Origin: Trema orientale
Lineage: Eukaryota > Streptophyta > Magnoliopsida > Rosales > Cannabaceae
Assembly: GCA_002914845.1 (NCBI GenBank)
Contig: JXTC01000024.1
Coordinates: 16,076 to 80,075 of the forward strand
DNA length: 64,000 bases
Reading direction: 5' to 3'
Shown here: piece by piece, positions 33,146 to 44,175 of the stretch
Position numbering within the stretch: position 1 is the first letter of the stretch
Layout of the letters: the number at the start of each line of letters is the position of its first letter
The notes under the pieces: generated by a model
What the model saw: the letters and a program-made list of their open reading frames with translations, nothing else
The model's database searches: none
What the model was told of the DNA's origin: nothing
Position numbers and translations under genes: made by a program

Positions 33146-33437
33146 TTCTTTTTGTTTATTTTCTTTTTATACGTGACGTGATTATTATTGTCACACTGAG
33201 GTGGATTTTGATGATAAGCATATAGAGGTAGAGAAGAGGCAAACAGAAATTATTTTTATTTGTTTATTTATTTATTTGACAACGACAAACACAAATTGCA
33301 GTTAACTTATTTCTTGGGAGTTATGAAGAAGACAAAGAGCCATTGTATTATTCATGGGGAAAGTACAAAACCATAATATGGTTATGAAATCTTAAATAAT
33401 AGGAAGATACAAAATATTACAAGTGAGTGAAGGGGGA

Positions 33438-33645
33438 AATGTATAGGTGCATCATATAAATTATCACCTAAGGTGGAGTACATACTTCACAAAAGCATGG
33501 TTTCTTGGGAAATATATAGGTGCATCATATCAATTATCATCTAAGATGGACATACTTCACAAAAGCATGGCTTCTTGGGGAATATATAGGTGCATCATAT
33601 CAATTATCATCTAAGGTGGACATACTTCACAAAAGCATAGTTTTT
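33438..33645. repeat. tandem repeat, three units of 70-73 bp
   Basis: Each unit has TATAGGTGCATCATAT, AATTATCATCTAAGRTGGA and CATACTTCACAAAAGCATGG. Units begin near 33442, 33515 and 33585. The last two are almost identical. Confidence 0.88.
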
Positions 33646-33723
33646 TCTTAATTAATTAAATTTGTATTGATTTTGTGATTCTAATCAGATTCTTTTTAAT
33701 TAATTAAATTTGTGTTGATTTTA

Positions 33724-34436
33724 GGGTTAATTATATTTTTATATCTTGTGTTTTGACTGTTTGTTCAGTTTATGTCTTATATTTGGTTATTATCAATATT
33801 GACTTTCAGATTTGAAACTTATAATAAATTTATATCCTCCATAGCTCAAATACTAAATTTGACCAATATGTTTACTAAAATACTCTTGAAAGTTTAAAAA
33901 TGTAAATTTTAAAAGAAATTCAAATTTAAAAATTATTTAAAATTGATAAACATTATTTATATAAACATATTTAATTTATGGTTTTTTCTTTTTTAAATTT
34001 TTTTCTTAATATTTGTTCTTTTAACTATTAATTTTAATTAGTTTTAAATTTAAAAATAAGTAATTAAACATCTACCAGTAAAATTTAAAAGGTCTTTTAA
34101 TAAATTCAGTGGTCAAAATGGGTTTTTGACCTATGGAGGGTATAAATTCGTTACAAGTTCTAAATCTGGAAGTCAATATTAATTGAATAATACTAGTATC
34201 CCAAATAGTTTACCAAAATTTTTGCACAACACATGTGGCAAGTGAGTTGTCACTATTCAATTAGTGTATTGAAATTTACCACAAATGAATTTAATATCAT
34301 TCACTAGTTGAATAATGATAATTCACTTATTGGTATTAAAAATTTAGTAAACTATTTGGGATACTTAGTGTATCCAAAATACAAAGTATAAACTGAACAA
34401 ATGGTAAAATATAAAGTATAAAAATATAATTATCCC
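33724..34436. mobile_element. long-TIR MITE with a second inverted repeat nested inside
   Basis: Terminal inverted repeats of about 65 bp (GGGTTAATTATATTTTTATA left; complement of TATAATTATCCC right). Flanks TTGATTTTA (33715-33723) and TTAATTTTA (34437-34445) agree at 8 of 9 bases. An inner inverted repeat, TATCCCAAATAGTTTACC (about 34198) and its complement (about 34350-34370), marks a nested element. Confidence 0.7.
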
Positions 34437-34445
34437 TTAATTTTA

Positions 34446-35713
34446 TGACTCTAATCAGGAAAAACCATTACACATCAGTCATTATGATAAAAATGCATAT
34501 CATGGTTATATACTTAATTTGATTGTTAATTAGCATACATCGCTTCCAATGTAAAAGTTAAGGTCTGAATACTCTATCCTTAATTTTTTTTTTTTAATCA
34601 AAAGTTTAAGATTTGAATACTCTACACTTATCCAAGAAAAAAAAAATTGACATGCACGTACATGTCTTATTTCTTCGTGAAGTTTTTCAATCTTTTTTTC
34701 AGCTTTATAAGCTATTATTTTTTAGAGAAGTATTCATGTCTTAATCGATGGAATGTGAAACCATTTATACACACCAATTTATATACACTTTTTTGTTTGA
34801 TCACAAATTTTTTTAAAAAAATGTTTTTTTTCCTTTTTACATTTCTCATATTCCAAAATACATGTTTTCTAATTTTTCTTTTTTATATGTTGTTTTCTTA
34901 AAATTTGGTACTTAATTTATCAAACAACATGTACTTCACAGACTTATGGGCTATGGCTAGAGTTTTACCAGTTATCTTCAAATGAGTCCGTTTGAGAAGT
35001 ACTAGAGCTATATTAGTTCAAAGAAGAACCCAGATTTCAGTCTCTAGCTTCAAGCATTTTTGTCCCTTTCTCCCTACTTTGTTAGATACAGAAAATTCGA
35101 AGTAGCATTTGCTAAGCATCGCTTTCAAAATATTATTTAATTTTCACTTTATTCACTTTTGATCCCTTTTATAGATCTCTACACCTTTTCAGCTTTTGCT
35201 CCTAAAATTTTGAGATAGATTTGTTATTTGTCGCTGCAAAAGAATGCATTGAACAAATATATATTGACTTCCATATGGATTAATGAGTAGTGGATCATGT
35301 GAAAAAATGTATATTAAGCATCAAATTATATAATTTCACAGCTCATCTTTCCTTGAATGAGTAATACTACACATCTTGAAAAGTAATTTAGTAAAAATAA
35401 TTTGACAGATATAATAATTTATAACTAGTTAGTAATTGTTGAATATTTTTTTTTTTTCTAGTTTTGACACATTATTTTACTCATTTTGTCAAGATAACTT
35501 ATCATGTTATAGGCTAAGATTTTTGGATGCCTAATAATTTAGGATTTGCCCATTTTAATTTACACTCCATCTCTGACTTTGATGAAACTTCAGCTTGTGT
35601 CTCTGGCTTTGTACTTGATGATATAGTTGAATGAAAGTAGAATATAGTATTAGTTAATAGTTAACTAGTAGTTCTAGTCTGGTAAGTAGGTCAAGATCTG
35701 TTTCTTTTTATCG
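34446..35713. other. intergenic stretch, no gene seen
   Basis: AT-rich, homopolymer-rich. A Phe-rich frame at 34647-34901 is low complexity. No RNA gene or element end recognised. Confidence 0.4.
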
Positions 35714-35721
35714 ATCTGGGA

Positions 35722-36479
35722 TAGGGGTGAGCAGATTTCTGCTTAACTGCACAAACCATCCAAATCAATCTGCGCGATGTGGTGTGGTTATTTTATTTCA
35801 TGGCGTGGTTTGGAGTTCAGTTTTTCTCTACTGTTGTGGTGTGGTATGGAATACAGAATAAAAATTTTATTTCTACAATAAACTGCACCACATTGCATTT
35901 ACATGTACATATAATTTAAAATATATATATACATAAATTCACATATATTATATACTAAAATCTAAAATCTAAATTTTCTTGGAATAAGTTGTGAATGAAA
36001 CTTGGAGAGTTTTGGAGAAAGTCAAATAAATGAGGACTTACTAATAATTTAAGTTTCAACTTTGTTGTTTGTTGCTCGGAAGGATGTTTAAATTGTTGAA
36101 CTTTAGATATTTGTGCTTTACCTTATTTTGATTAGGTTGTAATATTGTGTCTTATTAAGATGTTGCTTAGACAAATATGAATATATGAATGTATAACTTT
36201 CTTAAATATTTTGGATTTGTGTTAATTTTTAAATGATTTTGTTTTAGTAGTAATAACCTTTTTTAAGATTATTTTTATAAGTTAGCCTAATTTTGTTGAG
36301 CCCATATCAAAGGCCCAAACCGCATAAACCGCACCGCACCAAACCGCATAATGTGGTGTGGTTTAGTGCGGTTAATAGGTTTTTTTTAATTACAAAAGTT
36401 AAGATTTTCTTCTACCGTATTTTGTGGGTTGGTTAAGAATTTAGGCATTGTACCACCTAACCCACACCGCTCACCCCTA
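35722..36479. mobile_element. hAT non-autonomous element, 758 bp
   Basis: Perfect 11-bp terminal inverted repeats TAGGGGTGAGC / GCTCACCCCTA and a perfect 8-bp target duplication ATCTGGGA (35714-35721 and 36480-36487), both typical of hAT elements. Subterminal regions are packed with CGGTTTGG/CCAAACCGC-type words on each side. No transposase. Confidence 0.92.
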
Positions 36480-36601
36480 ATCTGGGATGATGATCTAAAT
36501 TCCCTGACTGGGAATCCTTTAAGTCCATCCAGGTATCTTTGCGTCTATGTGTTCTTTAAGAAGATCGAATCAAGCCTTACTGAAAATTTCAATTTTTGAA
36601 C

Positions 36602-36709
36602 TTAATAATTTGTCAATGCTGCAATTATTGTAGGCTACTCATTTTTGAATTGAGATTAATAATTTGTCAATGCTGCAATTATTGTAGGCTACTCATTTTA
36701 AGATTCAAA
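36602..36709. repeat. 54-bp tandem duplication
   Basis: The word TTAATAATTTGTCAATGCTG through AGGCTACTCATTTT occurs twice with a 54-bp offset and almost no differences. Confidence 0.9.
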
Positions 36710-37470
36710 AGTTAAGGGTTGTAAAATATTTATTAAAAAAAAAACAAAATTTTCAATTAATAGTATAATTGGGTTTGAAGGCTCTAAATAGTAAACAGCC
36801 TCACGATAAGGAAAAATATCAATTTTTATAAATTATAATCTCATGCAATCAATGGCTTGATTGAATTTAGACTTATTTCAAATAAATATTCATTTTCAAA
36901 TGTTACAACAAAATAATCAGTCCCAAATGTAAAATATGATGTACCAAGTATAAAAACTAATACACTCAGTAAATAAACTAAAGTTGAAAATATATATACT
37001 CCGATAGTTTAGTTTATATAAATAAAGGCGAAGTTTCAACGGAGATTTTTATTTTTTCTCTATGAATATGTATCTAATTTAGACTAATGAATTTTGATTT
37101 GGCTATAATAATATTAGTAATTTTATTTAAAAAATTTAATGTAATTAATACATATACAAACATAGAAAGTTATTTAAAATTTAAAAATATGTAACCTGTT
37201 TGTAACTTAATGAATTGGATATTTTTTTTCCATCCCCTTTCCATTTTTGTTCCATTCCCATTTATACAAGTATAATTTTATTTCTTTTTTAAATTATTTT
37301 TTCCAAGACTCTATATAATACGCTTTCTCTCTCTTTGTTTTTTTTATTTCACTTTTTTATATGTCTAATATTTGGAATAATTCTCCGGCTCATATGCTTT
37401 TTTTTTTTTTTGTGAAAGGTATTTTTTTTAAATTAAAAAAACAACTGGGGGGATGGGGAACCTATGTCTA
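36710..37470. other. intergenic stretch, no gene seen
   Basis: AT-rich sequence with no supported gene or element boundary. Confidence 0.4.
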
Positions 37471-37477
37471 TTACTAA

Positions 37478-37845
37478 GGGCTCATTTGGGATAGCGTTTA
37501 CTTTTGCTTTTATGCAGTAGAAGAAGAGAAGTGAAAGTCATAACTTTTAGTATATCGTTTAGATGATATATCTGAAATTTTAATTTTAGGATCTAAATAG
37601 TATTTTTTTTGTCATTTATTTAAATAATGCCAAATATAGAAATATAAACTTTCATCAAAACCCAAAAAAAAAAATTCTATATTTACTTTAAAACTCTTTC
37701 TAAATAAACCATATGAGTCTAACTTCCTTTGAAAGAGCTTTTAGAGCTCACAAGCTCTTATGATATTTCACCTAAATAGACTTAGAAGTTACTTTTTGGC
37801 TCAAGAAGCCAAAAAAAGCTTCCAAAAGTCACGCCAGATAGACCC
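37478..37845. mobile_element. MITE-like element with GGG ends
   Basis: Left GGGCTCATTTGGGATAGCG and right CGCCAGATAGACCC (reverse: GGGTCTATCTGGCG) are inverted. TAA flanks both sides. The interior carries GAGCTTTTAGAGCTC and CAAAAAGTAACTTC-like inversions. No coding capacity. Confidence 0.55.
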
Positions 37846-37849
37846 TAAA

Positions 37850-38750
37850 TGTAATAATTGTTGAAGATATCTTTCAAATATTTTGGATTCACTATAATCA
37901 CACTCAGTGCACTTAGTCTGTTACACTATACAAAATAGTTCTTTCCTGCAACGTTATTTGAAAAAAAAAATAGCAATAAAAAATCATCAAAATACATATT
38001 ATTTTTCCAAAGATTCCTGAACAAGACTAATATATACATAAATACAGTTTCTGAAAAATTATTCAAAATATTATATTAGTCTAGACATTTATTACATATT
38101 CTAGAACATATCAAACAACTAGATTAAATAATTACTATGTCAAAAATTCAAATGACTTCAACTCACAAGCATAGGATATTCAGCTACATCCTTTTTTTAA
38201 AAAAAACACATGTACATTACATGCCTAATAGGCTTATATGGTAACATGAATATTTGTAAATATTTGCTATATTTACTATGCAAATTGCAATAACATTCAG
38301 GAATCATACTATAACTTTTGATTTGTAGAACTCTAGAAAGAATATAATCTATTCGATCCCAATATTTGTGTCATATGAATATGATAATATTCATCATAAA
38401 TTTTCAAATAGGACTGTAGACACATTTTTTAAGTGATTGCAAAATATTATGTTCTTTTTGGTTGTATATGACTGCATAATATTCTAATTGATCTTTATAT
38501 CTTTATTTTTTTTAAAAAATATGAATTTCTAGCTACTTTTTTTTTCTTTTTTAAATGAAGCAACAAACACATATTAAGCGAATTATTTTCTTTTCTTTTC
38601 TTTTTTTTGCTTCAAAAATTTACCCATATTTGGCGAAAAATTTAAAAAAAAAAAAAAACCTTCAAGGAAAGTATGTGGAATTCTCTAAAAAAAATTGAAA
38701 AAGAATGAGAATAGGTGAGTATGACTTGCTATAATAAGTTAAAGAAACAT
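37850..38750. other. intergenic stretch, no gene seen
   Basis: AT-rich with homopolymer runs; nothing recognisable. Confidence 0.4.
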
Positions 38751-38756
38751 ATTTAT

Positions 38757-39340
38757 TAGGGGTGTTAAAAAAAAATCGATGCTCCACGAAAACCAACCGC
38801 ACCAAACCAAACTGCACTGAAACCGGTGAATTTTTTTTCATCTACGGCTGGTCATAGTTTAGAAAAATACCAAACCGACCAGTGCAGTATAGTTTGCAGT
38901 TTTTTATGAATGCGGTTGATTTCAAACTGAACCGGCCGAAATATTTGCAATATGTATATTTTTTTCTATAATTTTTTATGATTAATATTTTAGATGATAG
39001 TAAATAATTATTTTTAGTTTGATTTTTAGAATTGCAATTAGGTTGTAAAAGATGTAACATATATTTTTTTTCTTTGTTTTAAAAAGCGTTTTTTTTTTAA
39101 AAAAATAAAGCTTAAATAGTGAAGGCCCAATCTATCAAAGCCCAAGCCCGTCATTATAAAAGCCCAAAACTCAAATCGTGAAAACCACCTAGACCACATT
39201 ACAAAGTATAGGTGCGGTTTGAGCGGTTTTGATTAGCCATGACAGTCCGCACGGTCTGGTGATCTAGTAAAACTGCACATGCAGTTTGGTCAGCATAATA
39301 GGGGGTTCAGACCGGCAAAGTCGGACTGTGAACACCCCTA
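38757..39340. mobile_element. hAT-like non-autonomous element, related to 35722-36479
   Basis: Ends TAGGGGTGTT and AACACCCCTA form 10-bp inverted repeats. Both subterminal zones are rich in AACCGCACC, GGTTTGG and GACCGG words as in the element at 35722. A matching target duplication was not found. Confidence 0.7.
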
Positions 39341-39732
39341 TTACCCATCCATGAAGCAAAAGTAAAAATCTCTGTCGAAAACTCTCCCTATAAATTGTAA
39401 TATATATATATATATACTCAGAAATTTAGTTATAAAAAATAAAAGTAAAGTTGAGATTTATTAAAATAAAGTTGTAAAAAATATTTAAAAAAAAAAAAGA
39501 ACACCCACTATAATCTCTCTCTCTCTCTCTCTTAAAAATATATTTGTAAAATTGGCAACTATTACAAATGGCTCTTCCACAAAGTAGTAAATATAAAATT
39601 GCATTTTCATTTTAAGTTTTGGCAAAGTACCAATTTTGTGTTTGAGCTTAACATTCAAAAAAGAAAATCGGGCCTCAGCATTATAAGAAAAACCCAAGGG
39701 TTTCTAACACTTTTAATTCTAAAAGCTAAAAA
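39341..39732. other. intergenic; microsatellites
   Basis: TA run at about 39403-39416 and a CT run at 39513-39532. No supported gene. Confidence 0.45.
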
Positions 39733-40066
39733 GAATTACAAAAATACGGATGTCAGATTTTCTTTTCCCACTAATTTTTTGTACGGTTTTTATTAGAAAA
39801 ATATCATTTTTAAAAAGTTTTTTTAAAAAAATACCATTTTAAAAATGGCTACTAGTTAAAATTAGTTACCGGTTACCAGTTTTATATCAGTTATAAATAC
39901 ATTTAGTTACTAGTTACCAGTTTCTAAAAACTAGTTATGATTACTAGTTCCTATTTTAGAAAATGATATTTTTCTAAATATTTTTAAAAAAACGATATTT
40001 TACTAATAAAAACCATACCAGATCTTAAAAAACACAACCCATCGTATTTTTCAATTTTTTTTCCTT
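39733..40066. mobile_element. MITE family B, uninterrupted copy
   Basis: Reverse-oriented paralogue of 15541-16058. Inner termini GTACGGTTTTTATTAG (about 39780) and ACTAATAAAAACCATAC (about 40002). At 39954-39962 it has TTTTAGAAA where the other copy carries the nested 172-bp MITE and duplicated target, so it shows the empty site. Confidence 0.75.
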
Positions 40067-40099
40067 AAAAATGTCGTACAAGAACTAATTTTCACAAAA

Positions 40100-40312
40100 C
40101 CCAATACGGCAAGGCCCATATAGTTTTATCCGTAAAAAAAAAAATTTAAATTAAAACTGAAAAGATTTCAAATATTCAAATTTCCATGCTCAAACGGTCA
40201 GAAAAGCCCAATACGGCAAGGCCCATACACTTTTATCACATTGAAAGAAAAAACAAAATTAAAACTGAAAAGATTTCAAAATTTCAAATTTCCACGCTCT
40301 CTCCAACGGTCA
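40100..40312 (+). promoter_or_regulatory. tandemly duplicated promoter module, each unit with an AACGG (MSA-like) core
   Basis: Two units with a period of about 107-112 bp. Each starts CCCAATACGGCAAGGCCCATA (40100 and 40207), passes through AAACTGAAAAGATTTCAAA, and ends TCAAACGGTCAG (core 40193-40197) or CTCTCCAACGGTCAT (core 40305-40309). AACGG is the core of the mitosis-specific activator element bound by three-repeat MYB proteins in plant G2/M promoters. A TATA-like TATATATA follows at 40380-40387, about 70 bp after the second core and 120 bp before the ATG. The duplication is seen directly; the cell-cycle role is inference. Confidence 0.6.
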
Positions 40313-40504
40313 TATATTGGTTGCTAGGGCTCGTAGACGCCTCTACACATCCCCGCTTCAGTGTACCAAACCAAAGACATATATATACCCGCAAACTCAG
40401 CCCCCCATTTGGACTCCATTCACGCTCTTTCTTCTATCTTTCTTCATTTTATTTTTCTTCGGACAAAAATATCAAAACAACTTGTTTTGAATCATATCAT
40501 CGAC

Positions 40505-43207
40505 ATGGATTTCCACAGCCTCTCCAGGAAGAACCTCCAAGCTCTCTGCAAGAAGAACAAGATCCCCGCCAATACCACCAATGTCGCCATGGCTAATGCT
40601 CTCCAAGCTCTTCAACACGTAACCATTTTTGTTTTTCATCTTTATTTATTTATTTATTTACATTCAGTAGTACCGATTTATTTAATTCATCTCCAAAGAA
40701 ATCTTCAGAAATTGAAAAACACTGATTTGTGAGATTTGTGTCAAGATCCAGATCATCGATTTCGAATATCGATCGGCGACTACTCTTCATTTTCTATTTC
40801 TTGTTTTTCAATTTTCTGGTTGATTCTTATTTTTCCGATAATTTTTTGAATTTTTTTTTTTTTTGGGGGGGGAGAATCCATGGTGGAGATGGAATTATGT
40901 TATTTGAATTTTTTTAAAATTGAAGAAGAAATGCAAGAATGGAATCTGACTTTAATTATTATTATTATTATTATTGGAAATTATATTTCTAGGTTGAAGG
41001 ACTGGAAGATGTTTTGAATCAATTCCCCGAGGATACGGTGATTGGATCGCCGGATGTGCCTCCAACTTCTTGCAGAACCTCGACAAGAAGGAGACCGATC
41101 AAGGCGGAACCCGAGAGCTCGCAACCGGCCTTGACTCGGAGTCGCCGCGGTACAAGGCGAGGAGTTGTGGAAGAGGAGGCGGTGGACTTTGAGAGGAATG
41201 AGATTCCTAACACCCCTGCAGCAATGAGCGCTCACAGAAGGGCTCCGTCCATTTCGGCTCACCCGAAGATGGAGGCCCCTAAGGATGAAAGCTCAGTGCA
41301 GCAGAGGGTGTATAGTACTAGGCGTTCGGTGAGATTGCTGGAGAAGACAATGGAGAAGCTGACTCTTACGGTGGAGGGTCGAAATATCCAGCCTTTAAAG
41401 ATGGAGGATGAGTTGTGCGACGAGATTGCGAATGGTTCAAGTGAGAATGGTATGTCTCTGGTTGTTGCTTTCTTCAATTGTAACTTGAATGAATGCCCTT
41501 TTTTGAAAGATAAAAGAAAAAAAAATATATATATATTATAGTCTCTTACGCCTTTGTTGATGTCTAAATCAGAGGCTAAAAGGCAGACCTTATCGGAAGA
41601 ATCTTCAGGAAAGGCCGAAGATTCGGAGATTACCACCTCCGAATCGAACTCGAATGGATCGGTTGAAATCCAGATTGGATTGGAAAATGATGGTCAAGAT
41701 AATACAGAAAGTGGTGTCCATGAAGTGGAAGATTTTAACTCAAAATCCGAGTTGGTGGATGAAGCTCCTGAAGAGAGGTCAGGTGATTCACCTGTGAATT
41801 TGGTTGAAACGCCAGATGAGGAAATTATAGATGTTACTGATGAAACTATAGATGAAAACGGTGAGAGAGATTATCATTGATCAAGATATGGTCATTTACT
41901 TCATTTGTATCCATCTGTTTTTAGGCTGATTCTCTCTCTCCCTTTCTCTGTGTTTGATATTTTGATTGTTTTACAGAACGCGGCGATCTCTTACTCACCA
42001 AGAATTCATTTGAGGCTCAAGAGTCACACAAGGATCTGAATGCCGATCAAGATTTGGCAACTGATTCCTTGGCTGCTGAAAACTTTAATGCTGTTTCCAC
42101 TGAGGTTGAGGCTTCAGTAAGAAAGGAAGAGAATGGATTTTCAGTTGTGGAAGAGTCTGGTGAACCCGTTCCGTTGAATCTGAGTTCCGCTTCTGTTCAA
42201 ACTGAGAACTTAGAGAGTGAATCGGAGTGGGTTGTGATCGTTAATGTCGACGAAGTGGATCCTGATCAGGGCATTCGTGGTTCCAAAGTGGAGCCCGAGC
42301 CCTCCACTGAAATTGAGGAACTTTATCGAGAAGAAGAGTCTGGTGACGACAGCTCTGAAGAAGAATCTGAGGATAGTGAGGCTTCAGATGAAGAAGATTA
42401 TTCATCCCGAGATTCGGAGGATATCAGCGACGACGAGGTTAAATCAGAAGAAACTGATTCAGACGCTTCTTTGGTTGATGTTGATGTCATTGAGGCAAAA
42501 CTTGCCATTACAACTCAGGCTCCTCCAACGTCTGTGAAGCAAGAGACTGCTCTTAGTGAGGTCCAATTTTCCAACTCGGAAAAGTTGAGCGGTTCTTCTG
42601 GAGCTCTGGTGGATGTTTATGTCTCAGCAGCAGAAGATGTTACCGAAGCGAAAAGCGGAAACCTCCCATCTGGTGGCAATGGGTCCACCAAGAGTCCATT
42701 GCCACTCTTTGCTGCTGACCAACTTCAGGGTCAGTTTCCTCGTCCAACCATGTCAACACCGAGCCAACCTTCAAGCAAGACACACCCAGTAATTCAGAAG
42801 ATAAGCGAAATTTTGGGCGAATACCAACAGGGCATGGAAGAAGCTGGCGGGACTGCACTGCCTACAGCTGAAGATGAGGTCGAGAGAAATGAGAATGCCA
42901 CTGATGATCACGACAAGACGAAGCCGTATGCCGAAAAGAGTCTAAGGCAGCTGCAGAAAATGCTGAAAGATAAACTACAGATCAAAAACAGTAAGAAGGA
43001 TAACAAAGATAAAATAGATACGAAGGTGAGGCCCAGACTCTTGCTTTTTACCCAAACACTTTCTTGTTATTGTTATATACTATTATTGGGTGTCGTTTAC
43101 ATTTGTTTGTGTTCAATCATGTACTGCAGGCAGAGAAGACAAGAATCGCCTTGCAGACACTGCCAGAGAACCGTATAGACGTGGATGAAACTCAAAGGGA
43201 AAACTAA
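40505..43207 (+). CDS. acidic Ser/Glu-rich plant protein with SAP-like N terminus, five exons, 661 aa
   Basis: Exons 40505-40618, 40993-41449, 41573-41860, 41977-43025 and 43130-43207, all GT/AG, give one 1986-nt frame. Residues 1-38 (MDFHSLSRKNLQALCKKNKI, then PANTTNVAMANALQAL) resemble a SAP-like helix-turn-helix as found in chromatin-associated proteins. A basic stretch with TRRRP and SRRGTRRG follows, then YSTRRSVRLLEK at 145-156. Residues 190-500 are strongly acidic and Ser-rich (EEEESEDSEASDEEDY-like), probably disordered. The C terminus has a predicted helix, SLRQLQKMLKDKLQI, with a basic KNSKKDNKDK. I recall similar uncharacterised Arabidopsis proteins, possibly the aspartic/glutamic acid-rich group, but cannot confirm the locus. 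A nuclear location is inferred from basic clusters. Confidence 0.85.
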
Positions 43208-43986
43208 GGAACTAAGGGTTATTTTTGGGTGCCGTTTTACTGTACTTGCGGAAATTTTGTGGCCAGGGAGTCTATTTTTGGGATACGGATGGTTTAGAGA
43301 CCTTGGTTTGTGCCTCCGGGTTTTGTTTTTTATTTCTTGCTTTTAATGAAGTAAAGGTAAACTGGAAATTATATTATAATAAGTGTCAACTCATCCAATG
43401 TTTGCTTGTAATGGATATCACAAATGCTTTTGACATTGAAATTTTGATGACCATTAGTATCAATGTTGGTTTCGAGATATATTATATATATATATGTGTG
43501 TATATATTTTGAAGCAATCTCTATTTTGTCTTTTTTCTTTTTTCGAATAATAAAGTTTATAGGGATAGTGATGCTGGACTTAGATATTAAAAAAAGCTTT
43601 CACCACCATATTATTTGTTCTGTAGGAATATCGTTACGTTCCCTAGCTTTACCATACGTTTTTCAAGCCTCAAAAATCATATTGACAATAATGAGTGTTT
43701 TGTATCATTATTTATAATTAGTCCTACTCAATTTATGAAGGGCAGACACTTGCATATAAAATCTGCACAAAAACTAGGAAATTATCTATAAAATGCGTAA
43801 GAGCCGATTTGACGCTTAGGGGAGGGAGGATCATAAAATTCATATGTGAGTTACATGTTTGTACTAAACATTGTAGGTTTCCATAGTTTTGCTCTTTGGT
43901 AACTCTCTTCATGCCCAAAGTCAAATTTCTCTGTCCTGCAACTTCTCCATATGAAGGAAGAATTATGGCTCACATATTAGAGTATT
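43208..43986. other. 3' flank of the acidic protein gene and intergenic DNA
   Basis: The first 200 bp should hold the 3' UTR. TA/TG run at 43480-43507. No further gene. Confidence 0.45.
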
Positions 43987-43995
43987 TATTAGTTA

Positions 43996-44166
43996 GGGAA
44001 TGACTACGGTAGGAGCGTCCCTACGTAGGGTCATGCCTTAATTATCGTTGGATGGGAATCTGTGGGGAATAACGGGAATCTGTGGAGAATCTATTTATAT
44101 ACAAATTCTCATCCAACGGTGAATAGACAGGGCCCTACGTAGGGGCGCCCTACTGTAGACGCGCCC
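43996..44166. mobile_element. Mutator-type MITE family A, copy 2
   Basis: A 171-bp element nearly identical to 15662-15833. It begins GGGAATGACTACGGTAGG and ends TAGACGCGCCC, with about 35-bp inverted termini around CCCTACGTAGGG. A perfect 9-bp target duplication TATTAGTTA lies at 43987-43995 and 44167-44175. Confidence 0.93.
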
Positions 44167-44175
44167 TATTAGTTA

